Below are positions 1 to 5,809 of a DNA stretch of 9,200 bases, one piece after another. Numbering within the stretch: the first letter of the stretch is position 1; every line of letters starts with the position of its first letter. Source of the stretch: Deltaproteobacteria bacterium (lineage in GTDB: Bacteria > Desulfobacterota_B > Binatia > Binatales > Binataceae); the NCBI GenBank assembly GCA_021827465.1, contig JAKAVX010000002.1:9973-19172 (forward strand), in the 5' to 3' direction. The notes under the pieces were generated by a model. It did no database searches. It worked only from the letters and a program-made list of their open reading frames with translations, and had not been told where the DNA came from. Position numbers and translations under genes: made by a program.

Positions 1-1
1 C

Positions 2-631
2 GCAAGCGGCGGGCAGGTTGGCGCGCTGAACAAACGGATCTCGAAGCTCGAGTCCGAGGTCGGCGCGCTGCAGGCCGCGATGCCGACGATTCCGCCCGCA
101 CCCGGCACGACGACAGGGGCGACGACTCCGGGCGCAACAACCGCGGGCGTTACGCCGGCCACTCCTCCCGCACCGCCTTCGGACCTTCAGCCGACCTGGC
201 CGAGCGAACTCCAGCAGGAACTCGCCGCGGCCAAGGATCAGCGGGGGGCGGGCGCGGCGCTGTTTCGCGAAGGGCTCGGCGACATGAAGAGCGGGCACTA
301 TCCGGCGGCGGTGCTCAAGTTCGCGCGGTTCCAGCGCAAGTATCCCAAGTCGCCGCTTTCGGAGGCCTCGGAATACTTCGCCGCCAACGCCTTGTACGAA
401 GAAGGCAAGTTCGACCGCGCGATCCTTCAGTTCAACGACCTCGTGATGCGCTTTCCGCGCGGCAAGTACGCGAGCCAGTCGCTGCTGCGAGAGGCGCAGG
501 CGTTCATGAAGCTGAACGACAGGATCGACGCGCGCCTCACCCTGCAGAAGCTGCTCTCCGACCATCCGGGAACCCCGCAGGCGACCGCCGCGAACACCCT
601 GATGAAGCAGCTCGCCGCGAGCGTCGACTGA
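2..631 (+). CDS. cpoB: CpoB/YbgF-like periplasmic TPR protein, 5' end outside window
   Basis: The reading frame is open from the left edge, so the true start (and any signal peptide) lies upstream; 209 residues are visible. Residues 1-26 form heptad-like spacing of Leu/Ile/Val (ALNKRISKLESEVGALQ), a coiled coil. Residues about 30-62 are a flexible Thr/Ala/Pro/Gly-rich linker. Residues about 86-191 hold three TPR-like units; the first contains SGHYPAAVLKFARFQRKYP and the second EEGKFDRAILQFNDLVMRFP. Coiled coil, linker and C-terminal TPR domain, in that order, are the architecture of CpoB (formerly YbgF). CpoB works in the periplasm with the Tol-Pal complex and coordinates peptidoglycan synthesis with outer-membrane constriction. 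I would expect pal and tolB just upstream, which the window cannot show. An ATG at 80 is internal: starting there would cut off the coiled coil. It could instead be another TPR envelope protein, for example of the BamD type, but the coiled coil argues against that. Confidence 0.72.
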   Translation, partial: ASGGQVGALNKRISKLESEVGALQAAMPTIPPAPGTTTGATTPGATTAGVTPATPPAPPSDLQPTWPSELQQELAAAKDQRGAGAALFREGLGDMKSGHYPAAVLKFARFQRKYPKSPLSEASEYFAANALYEEGKFDRAILQFNDLVMRFPRGKYASQSLLREAQAFMKLNDRIDARLTLQKLLSDHPGTPQATAANTLMKQLAASVD

Positions 632-638
632 ACCGTCG

Positions 639-1562
639 ATGGAGATAATCCGCAATCTGGAAGGCTTCCAGCGCCATCCCTGTCCGGTGGTGGCGCTGGG
701 CAACTTCGACGGCGTCCATCTTGGTCATCGCGCGATTCTCAAGACCGCGATGGAACGGGCGCGCGCGGCGGGCGGAACCTCCTTCGCGCTCACCTTCGAT
801 CCGTTGCCGGCCAAGCTGCTTTCTCCCGACAAGGCTCCGCCGCTTCTGATGACTTCGGAGGACAAGATAGAGGCGCTCCGGGTATCGGGACTCGACGGGG
901 TTATCGTGCTCGACTTCACCCGCGAACTGAGCAAGCTCACGCCGCGCGAGTTCGTGCGCGAGTACCTGGTCGGCAAGCTCGGCGTGCGCGAGGTGGTGGT
1001 CGGCCATAGCGTGAACTTCGGCCACAACCGCGCCGGCAACGCCGCCGTGATGGTCGAACTCGGAGGCGAATTCGGATTCGACGCGACGGTGGTCGGGCCG
1101 GTCAAGGTCGCCGGGATGGAAGTCAGCTCGACCAAGATAAGGCAGTTGATAGCCGACGGCGATCTCCGCGGCGCGGCGCGGCTGCTCGGGCGATACCATT
1201 TCCTGCGCGGCGTGGTGGTTCACGGACGCGAGCGGGGACGGAAAATCGGTTTTCCCACCGCCAATATCGAAAGCGAAACCGAATGTGTCCCGCCCGACGG
1301 GGTTTACGCGGCGCGGATGGTCCTGCCGGACGGGACGTATCCGTCGATTACCAATATCGGGATGCGTCCGACGTTCAACGAGACCACCCGCTCAATCGAG
1401 TCGCATCTTTTCGATTTCAACCGCGACCTTTACGGGCAGCGGGTCAAGCTCGAAATCGTCGAGCGGGTCCGCGGCGAGCGCAAGTTCGACTCCGCCCAGG
1501 AACTCGCCCACCAGATCGCGTTCGACGTGGACAACGTCAAGAAAATCCTGGCCGGCGCCTAG
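639..1562 (+). CDS. ribF: bifunctional riboflavin kinase / FMN adenylyltransferase (FAD synthetase) RibF
   Basis: RibF phosphorylates riboflavin to FMN and then adenylylates FMN to FAD, in the cytoplasm. At 307 residues it has the normal length. The N-terminal adenylyltransferase domain (about 1-185) shows GNFDGVHLGH at 21-30, with the nucleotidyltransferase HxGH signature at 27-30, then FGHNRAGN at 127-134 and the SSTKIR motif at 163-168. The C-terminal kinase domain (about 186-305) has GRERGRKIGFPTANI at 196-210, including the Mg/ATP-binding PTAN at 206-209, then NIGMRPTFN at 239-247 and ESHLFDF at 254-260, where Glu254 is the expected catalytic base. All key residues are present. The ATG at 639 places the first beta strand and the GNFDG loop at the usual distance from the N terminus. 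The gene begins 7 bp after the CpoB-like gene without a clear Shine-Dalgarno sequence, so translation may be coupled to it. It ends in TAG and faces the convergent oxidoreductase gene. Confidence 0.97.
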   Translation: MEIIRNLEGFQRHPCPVVALGNFDGVHLGHRAILKTAMERARAAGGTSFALTFDPLPAKLLSPDKAPPLLMTSEDKIEALRVSGLDGVIVLDFTRELSKLTPREFVREYLVGKLGVREVVVGHSVNFGHNRAGNAAVMVELGGEFGFDATVVGPVKVAGMEVSSTKIRQLIADGDLRGAARLLGRYHFLRGVVVHGRERGRKIGFPTANIESETECVPPDGVYAARMVLPDGTYPSITNIGMRPTFNETTRSIESHLFDFNRDLYGQRVKLEIVERVRGERKFDSAQELAHQIAFDVDNVKKILAGA

Positions 1563-1726
1563 CCGCAAAGCCCGCAGACCAGCCGACGACGTCTTCGCCT
1601 CGCTCGGAACGGGCGCGTGCGGAGGGCCACGAAAAACAAGCTTGATGCTTCGCCGGACGCAGCGAGTCTCGACTTCTTTTCCGTCATCCTGGGCAAAGCG
1701 AGTCTGCGAGCGGAGTCGAAGGATCT

Positions 1727-1750
1727 CGCGCGGCATTCTTTCGCCGCGCG
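1727..1750. repeat. perfect 8-bp GC hairpin at the inner edge of the repeat's left arm
   Basis: CGCGCGGC (1727-1734) pairs with GCCGCGCG (1743-1750) across an 8-base loop. It overlaps the last four bases of the left arm of the larger inverted repeat. There is no following T-tract, so it is not a canonical intrinsic terminator, although its place downstream of ribF would suit a 3'-end structure. Confidence 0.6.
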
Positions 1751-1772
1751 CCCTGCCACTATCCGGTAACGA

Positions 1773-1797
1773 CGCGGCCGCACCCACGGCGGCCGCG
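1773..1797. repeat. perfect 8-bp GC hairpin at the inner edge of the repeat's right arm
   Basis: CGCGGCCG (1773-1780) pairs with CGGCCGCG (1790-1797) across a 9-base loop. It overlaps the first four bases of the right arm of the inverted repeat. Like its partner at 1727-1750 it has no T-tract on either strand. Together the two hairpins and the long arms could fold into a branched structure that serves both convergent transcripts. Confidence 0.6.
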
Positions 1798-1972
1798 AGA
1801 TCCTTCGCTTCGGCAGCCTGCGCTCAGGATGACGAAAACCGGGAGTCTCCGTTCAGGATGGTGCCCCTTCAGCGGTCTCGTTCGGCGACTTGTCCGGGTC
1901 CTGCGCCATCAGCCGAATTAATTCACGCACCCGGAGGCTGCCGCGTCACGCCGGTGGCCCGCCCGGGTTCCG

Positions 1973-2857
1973 CTAGCCGAGGCGCGCCGCGGGCTCGACC
2001 CATTCGCGCGCGAGCCGCTCGACATGCCCGGCCACCTCTGAGGCCTTCTCGGGCAGGTTCGAGAGCATCACGAGTTCGTCCACGCCGAGCTCGCGGTAGC
2101 GCTTCAAGTCGTCGGCGGTGATTCGCTGCGTGTAGGGCGAGACGATAATCTCGACGTCGGAGAGCTTGCGCCCGTTCTGCGCGAGCAGCGACTGGAGCTT
2201 CGCGATCTTTTCCTTCGCCTCGGCCGGGTTCAGGTTGAAGCCGTACCATCCGTCGCCGTACTCGGCGCATCGCCTGAGCGCGGGCGTGCTCTCGCCGCCA
2301 AAAATGATCGGAAGCTTTCCGCCCTGCGGCGGGCGCGGATAGCTGCCCGCTTTGTCGAAGTTGACAAACTCGCCGTGGAACGAGGCGACGCCCTCGGCCC
2401 ACAGCCTGCGCATCGCGGTGATATACTCGCGCGTGCGCTGGGCGCGGCGCTCGAAGGGAATACCGAGCGCCTCGAATTCCTCCGCCGACCATCCGATTCC
2501 CACCCCGAGCGCGAACCGTCCGCCCGCAAGCCGGTCGAGGCTCGCGATCTCCTTGGCGAGAACCAGCGGATTGTGCTCCGGGACGAGGCAGATTCCCGTG
2601 GCGAGGCGAATCCGCTTCGTGCAGGCGGCCGCGTAGGTCAACGTGATGAACGGATCGGTCCAGTCGGCGTCTGCGCCGAGCGGAAATTCACCGTTCTCCG
2701 CGTAGGGATATTTCGAGTCCCTGCGATCGAAGAGCACCACGTGTTCGGGCGCCCATAGGGTAACGAAACCGCAGCGCTCGGCGCTCTCGGAGGCCGCGCG
2801 GATGTTCTCGGGATAGGTTCCCGGCCCGATTCCGAGCGCGAAAAGTCCAATCTTCAT
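1973..2857 (-). CDS. LLM-class (luciferase-like) oxidoreductase, probably F420- or flavin-dependent
   Basis: This is a 294-residue protein of the bacterial luciferase-like fold, a TIM barrel that binds F420 or FMN. It begins MKIGLFALGIGPGTYPENI, the usual first barrel strand. Further family landmarks are LWAPEHVVL at 34-42, RLATGICLVPEHNPLVLAKE at 84-103, DRLAGGRFALGVGIGW at 108-123, LPIIFGGESTPALRRCAEYG at 182-201 and DGWYGFNL at 202-209. The arrangement resembles the 'LLM class F420-dependent oxidoreductase' families, but the cofactor cannot be read from sequence by eye and the substrate is unknown. The start is supported by a strong ribosome binding site. It lies 33 bp downstream of a crotonase on the same strand, so the two are probably cotranscribed and may act on an acyl-CoA or related substrate; that link is inference. 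The gene ends in TAG, facing ribF. Confidence 0.9.
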   Translation of the reverse strand: MKIGLFALGIGPGTYPENIRAASESAERCGFVTLWAPEHVVLFDRRDSKYPYAENGEFPLGADADWTDPFITLTYAAACTKRIRLATGICLVPEHNPLVLAKEIASLDRLAGGRFALGVGIGWSAEEFEALGIPFERRAQRTREYITAMRRLWAEGVASFHGEFVNFDKAGSYPRPPQGGKLPIIFGGESTPALRRCAEYGDGWYGFNLNPAEAKEKIAKLQSLLAQNGRKLSDVEIIVSPYTQRITADDLKRYRELGVDELVMLSNLPEKASEVAGHVERLAREWVEPAARLG

Positions 2858-2863
2858 TGATTC

Positions 2864-2872
2864 ATCTCCCTT
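2864..2872 (-). promoter_or_regulatory. ribosome binding site of the LLM oxidoreductase
   Basis: Read on the minus strand the sequence is AAGGGAGAT, followed by GAATCA and then the ATG at 2857. It is a good Shine-Dalgarno match at normal spacing and settles the MKIG start. Confidence 0.75.
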
Positions 2873-2890
2873 CGACCAAAGGCCGGGTTT

Positions 2891-3670
2891 CTACTCGCGC
2901 CCTGGCGACGACTGCGTCCTGCCGCGTTCCATCACGGCCTTGCGCCGCGTCTCCATGTCGCCGAGATTGCGGCTCTGGTTGAACGCGCGGAAAAAATCCT
3001 GCTCGATTCGAAGCGCCTCGCCGAGCGGCGCGCGCGCCGCAAGATCGTAGAGCCGCTTCATCTGGCGTATCACGTTCTGATCGCATCCGAGGATCTGACG
3101 GGCCATCTCGCGCGCCGTGTCCATCACTTTGTCGGGCGCGACGACCCTGTTGACCAGTCCCATCCGCTCGGCGTCCTGCGCGCTCAGGTAATTGCCGGTA
3201 AACGACATCTCCTTGGCCTTTCGAAGTCCGACCGCGCGCGGCAGCCGCGCCGACATCCCGCCGCCCGGCAGCACGCCGACTCGCCCGTGGGTGTCGGCAA
3301 ACTGCGTCTTGTCCGACGCGATTATGATGTCGCAGGCGAGCGCCAGCTCGAAACCGCCGGTAATCGCAAAACCGTTAACCGCCGCGATAACCGGCACGTC
3401 CATGTCCTCGATCACGGAAACGAAGGTGACATTGCCCTGCTCGCGGAGTTGCGTGCCGCCAAGCTCGCGGAGGTCGAGGCCGGCGCAAAACGCCCGCCCC
3501 GCGCCCGTGATAATCACGCATCCGACTTCCCTGTCCGCGCGCAGCTCGCGCATCAGGCGGCAGAACGCCGAACGGAGCTCCGCGTTGAGCGCGTTGAGCT
3601 TCTCGGGGCGATTGAGCGTAACGGTCGCAAGACCGCCTTCCTTGTCCACCAGTACCACCGGTTCGGCCAT
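2891..3670 (-). CDS. enoyl-CoA hydratase/isomerase (crotonase) family protein
   Basis: This 259-residue crotonase-fold protein acts on a CoA thioester, possibly hydrating or isomerising an enoyl-CoA; the true substrate is unknown. Visible landmarks are LNRPEKLNALN at 19-29, the first oxyanion-hole segment FCAGLDL at 61-67, AAVNGFAITGGFELALACD at 96-114, and TQFADTHGRVGVLPGGG at 122-138. Glu108 matches Glu144 of rat enoyl-CoA hydratase. The position of the second catalytic Glu (rat Glu164) is His128 here, so classical hydratase chemistry is uncertain. I chose the ATG at 3670 because a GGAGG lies 9 bases upstream and because the family normally starts with a few residues before the first strand (MAEPVVLVDKEG). 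The frame stays open to an ATG at 3811, but that 47-residue extension is Arg-rich and unlike the family. The gene is first of a two-gene minus-strand unit and diverges from the haem operon. Confidence 0.9.
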   Translation of the reverse strand: MAEPVVLVDKEGGLATVTLNRPEKLNALNAELRSAFCRLMRELRADREVGCVIITGAGRAFCAGLDLRELGGTQLREQGNVTFVSVIEDMDVPVIAAVNGFAITGGFELALACDIIIASDKTQFADTHGRVGVLPGGGMSARLPRAVGLRKAKEMSFTGNYLSAQDAERMGLVNRVVAPDKVMDTAREMARQILGCDQNVIRQMKRLYDLAARAPLGEALRIEQDFFRAFNQSRNLGDMETRRKAVMERGRTQSSPGRE

Positions 3671-3679
3671 CGAAGTGGT

Positions 3680-3684
3680 CCTCC
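3680..3684 (-). promoter_or_regulatory. ribosome binding site that fixes the crotonase start
   Basis: GGAGG on the minus strand sits 9 bases before the ATG at 3670. It is the reason for preferring this start over the longer open frame that begins at 3811. Confidence 0.75.
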
Positions 3685-3714
3685 AGCGGCTCACTGCTAA
3701 CACAGCGCCCGCGT

Positions 3715-3733
3715 CGTCGGCAAAACGCCGACG
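3715..3733. repeat. 7-bp inverted repeat in the divergent promoter region
   Basis: CGTCGGC (3715-3721) is followed by the loop AAAAC and then GCCGACG (3727-3733). It lies 45 bases upstream of the crotonase start and 93 bases upstream of the hemDE start. It may be a transcription-factor site or a leader hairpin in either transcript. No T-tract follows on the plus strand. A chance occurrence in GC-rich DNA is possible. Confidence 0.4.
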
Positions 3734-3826
3734 CGCTCGCGGGGTGGCTCGGGCGCGCCGGCACCGGATAGACTTAGCCCTCGGGGCAAGGGCAAGATAA
3801 CCGATGCGCACATTGCGCCGTGCCTG

Positions 3827-5809
3827 ATGGAATCGGAGACCTCATCGTATCCTTCGTCCGCGCAAACCGGCCTCGCCGGGCTTCGCGTCGTCGCGTTCGA
3901 AAGCCGGATGGCCGCGGAAGTCGCCCGGATGCTCGAAACGCGCGGCGCCTCAGCGACGGTCGCGCCCGCGATGCGCGAAGTTCCGCTCGAGGATAATCGC
4001 TCGGCGCTCGATGCCGCCGACCGCATACTCACCGGCGAGTTCGACGTGGTGATCCTGCTGACGGGCGTCGGCGTGCGCGCGATGTTCCAGGTGATGGAGA
4101 CACGCCATCCGCGGGCCGCGCTGGTAGCTGCGATTAGCCGCGCGGTCACCGTCGCGCGCGGGCCGAAACCGGCGAAGGCGCTTCGCGATCTGGGTGTCGA
4201 GCCCACGGTTGTAGCGCGCGATCCGAGCACCTGGCGAGAACTGCTCGCCGATCTCACAGCGAAGGTGAAGCTCGAAGGAAAACGCGTCGCGGTGCAGGAA
4301 TACGGCGTTCCGAACCGCGATCTCATCGCCGGACTCGAAGCGCGCGGAGCGAACGTCACGACGATTCCCGTCTATCGATGGACGCTGCCCACGGATCGCG
4401 CCCCGCTGAAGGCTGCGCTTCAGGCGATCGCGCGCGGCGAGACCGACGTCGCAATCTTCACCAGCGCAAGCCAGGTCGCCAACGTGATGCAGGTCGCGGA
4501 AGCCGAGGGAATCGGCGAGGCGGTCAGGCGCGGACTCGGCGCAATCGCGGTCGGATCGGTCGGCCCGGTCTGCTCCGAGGAACTCCGCTCGCACGGTATC
4601 GAGCCGGATTTCGAACCCGCGCATCCGAAGCTCGGCCATCTGATAAAGGAAGCCGCCGAGCGAAGCCGCGAGATCCTCGCGCGAAAACGCGCGGCCGGCG
4701 CGATTATCGTGCATGCGACCCAGCCGGTTTCACGACGTGCGACGCTTTCGGAAACCGAGCCGCGCTCGCCGCGATGGGACCATCCGATGATGAAGGCGTG
4801 CCGCCGCGAGCCGACTTCATACACTCCCATATGGCTGATGCGGCAGGCGGGGCGCTACATGCCCGAGTATCGCCGTATCCGCGAGAAGCACGGCTTTCTC
4901 GAGATGTGCTCGAACCCGGAAATCGCCGCCGAAGTGACCACGTTCGCGGTCCAGCGCCTCGGCGTGGACGCGGCGATTATCTTTGCCGATATACTTTTGC
5001 CGCTGGTGCCGATGCGCGTCGGGCTCCATTACGAAAAGGGCGACGGCCCGCTTATCGATCGCCCGCTCCGCTCCGCGGCCGATCTCGAACGCATCCCGCC
5101 CGTTGACGTAAACGAGCTTGGCTTCGTCGGCGAGGCGATAAAGATGGTGCACTCGGAGCTTGGCGGAAAGACGCCGGTGATAGGATTCGCCGGCGCGCCG
5201 TTCACGCTCGCGTCGTACCTGATCGAGGGCGGCACGTCGCGCCAGTACCAGGCGACGAAGACCCTCATGTACACGCAGCCCGAGACGTGGCATCGCCTGA
5301 TGGAAACTCTCGTGCGTGTCACCGCCGACTATCTCAATATGCAGACCGCGGCCGGCGCCGACCTGGTGCAGATTTTCGACAGTTGGGTCGGAAGCCTCGG
5401 CCCCGACGATTACCGCCGCTTTGTCCTGCCGCATACCGCCGCGCTGATCGCGGCAATCAAGCCCGGAGTTCCCGTGATTCACTTCGGCACGATCACCGGC
5501 AATCTGCTCACCGAGATGCGCGCCGCCGGCGGCGACGTTATCGGACTCGACTGGCGCATCGATCTCGCCGAGGCGTGGGCGCGGCTCGGCTACGACGTTG
5601 CGGTGCAGGGCAATCTCGATCCGATCGTGCTGTTCGCCGACATTCCGGAAATCCGCACCCGGGCGCGCGCAATTCTCGACAAGGCCGCCGGACGCCCCGG
5701 CCATATCTTCAATCTCGGTCACGGTATCCTGCCCGAGACACCCGTCGATCACGCGATCGCGCTGGTCGATGCGGTCCATGAGATGAGCGCGAGGACGCCC
5801 GCACGATGA
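3827..5809 (+). CDS. hemE: HemD-HemE fusion: uroporphyrinogen-III synthase + uroporphyrinogen decarboxylase
   Basis: One 660-residue frame joins two consecutive enzymes of haem synthesis. Residues about 16-285 are a uroporphyrinogen-III synthase (HemD), which cyclises and inverts ring D of hydroxymethylbilane. It shows LRVVAFESRMAAEVARML at 19-36, LLTGVGVRAMF at 77-87, VAVQEYGVPNRDL at 154-166, PVYRWTLP at 181-188, FTSASQVANV at 211-220 and the closing VGSVGPVCSEELRSHGIEP at 242-260. Residues about 321-660 are uroporphyrinogen decarboxylase (HemE), which makes coproporphyrinogen III. Its signatures are WLMRQAGRYMPEYR at 336-349, catalytic Asp388 in FADIL, GFAGAPFTLASY at 453-464 and NLGHGI at 629-634. 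All key HemE residues are present. The linker (about 286-320) is polar and has no stop. Met321-Met322 (4787-4792) sits where a separate HemE would begin, but only a weak GGA precedes it. The ATG at 3827 lacks a clear Shine-Dalgarno sequence. It is first in the hemDE-hemH-hemY operon. Confidence 0.93.
   Translation: MESETSSYPSSAQTGLAGLRVVAFESRMAAEVARMLETRGASATVAPAMREVPLEDNRSALDAADRILTGEFDVVILLTGVGVRAMFQVMETRHPRAALVAAISRAVTVARGPKPAKALRDLGVEPTVVARDPSTWRELLADLTAKVKLEGKRVAVQEYGVPNRDLIAGLEARGANVTTIPVYRWTLPTDRAPLKAALQAIARGETDVAIFTSASQVANVMQVAEAEGIGEAVRRGLGAIAVGSVGPVCSEELRSHGIEPDFEPAHPKLGHLIKEAAERSREILARKRAAGAIIVHATQPVSRRATLSETEPRSPRWDHPMMKACRREPTSYTPIWLMRQAGRYMPEYRRIREKHGFLEMCSNPEIAAEVTTFAVQRLGVDAAIIFADILLPLVPMRVGLHYEKGDGPLIDRPLRSAADLERIPPVDVNELGFVGEAIKMVHSELGGKTPVIGFAGAPFTLASYLIEGGTSRQYQATKTLMYTQPETWHRLMETLVRVTADYLNMQTAAGADLVQIFDSWVGSLGPDDYRRFVLPHTAALIAAIKPGVPVIHFGTITGNLLTEMRAAGGDVIGLDWRIDLAEAWARLGYDVAVQGNLDPIVLFADIPEIRTRARAILDKAAGRPGHIFNLGHGILPETPVDHAIALVDAVHEMSARTPAR

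Larger units (their letters stand above)
1683..1833. repeat. imperfect inverted repeat of the GTCATCCTGAGC...GAAGGATCTC type
   Basis: The left arm runs 1683-1730 and the right arm 1794-1833 in inverted orientation. The outer ends match over 12 bases with one mismatch (GTCATCCTGGGC against GTCATCCTGAGC). The inner ends match perfectly over 14 bases (CGAAGGATCTCGCG, 1717-1730). The middle of the left arm is 8 bases longer, so the arms bulge there. The 63-base spacer contains further hairpins. From memory, very similar GTCATCCTGAGCGAAGCGAAGGATCTC elements are dispersed in intergenic regions of many unrelated bacterial genomes, often as inverted pairs between convergent genes. That is recollection, not a search result. 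No encoded protein or target-site duplication is visible. Confidence 0.8.
1563..1972. other. 410 bp intergenic region between convergent genes, occupied by repeat material
   Basis: Both flanking genes end here, so no promoter for either is expected. Positions 1563-1682 show no recognisable gene, RNA or T-tract terminator; AGCGAGTCT occurs twice (1661-1669 and 1697-1705). Positions 1683-1833 hold the inverted repeat described separately. An isolated TTCAGGATG at 1852-1860 resembles the repeat's end and may be a decayed third end. Positions 1861-1972 hold nothing I can name. The small open frames that cross the region have no family resemblance and read through the repeat, so I call none of them genes. 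Confidence 0.6.
3671..3826. other. divergent intergenic region between the crotonase unit and the haem operon
   Basis: Both units must be transcribed outward from here, so their promoters should lie in these 156 bp. I cannot identify a convincing -35/-10 pair on either strand; TAGACT near 3770 is a weak -10-like match on the plus strand with no -35 partner. The region contains a 7-bp hairpin (3715-3733), and a seven-codon open frame (3804-3827) whose stop overlaps the hemDE start. Confidence 0.45.

Noticed and set aside
537..1223. 228-residue minus-strand open frame opposite ribF
   Set aside because: It is a GC-driven antisense shadow. It overlaps both the CpoB-like gene and ribF, both of which have clear family motifs, and its own translation has low-complexity Arg/His/Glu composition.
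1392..1787. Open frames on both strands across 1285-2121 (for example a 131-residue minus frame ending in ribF)
   Set aside because: They overlap ribF or read through the inverted repeat. The minus frame contains strings such as EILRLRSQTRFAQDDGK, which are translations of the repeat often miscalled as small proteins. There is no family resemblance and no ribosome binding site.
1727..1797. Intrinsic terminator for ribF or for the oxidoreductase gene
   Set aside because: The two hairpins are strong but neither is followed by a T-tract on either strand, so I call them repeats rather than terminators.
3671..3811. 47-residue N-terminal extension of the crotonase
   Set aside because: The extension is Arg-rich and unlike crotonase N termini. 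A GGAGG 9 bases before the ATG at 3670 gives a better start.
3740..3826. Sigma70-type promoter for the haem operon
   Set aside because: Only a weak TAGACT near 3770 was found, without a -35 element at suitable distance. The promoter must be near, but it cannot be placed from sequence alone.
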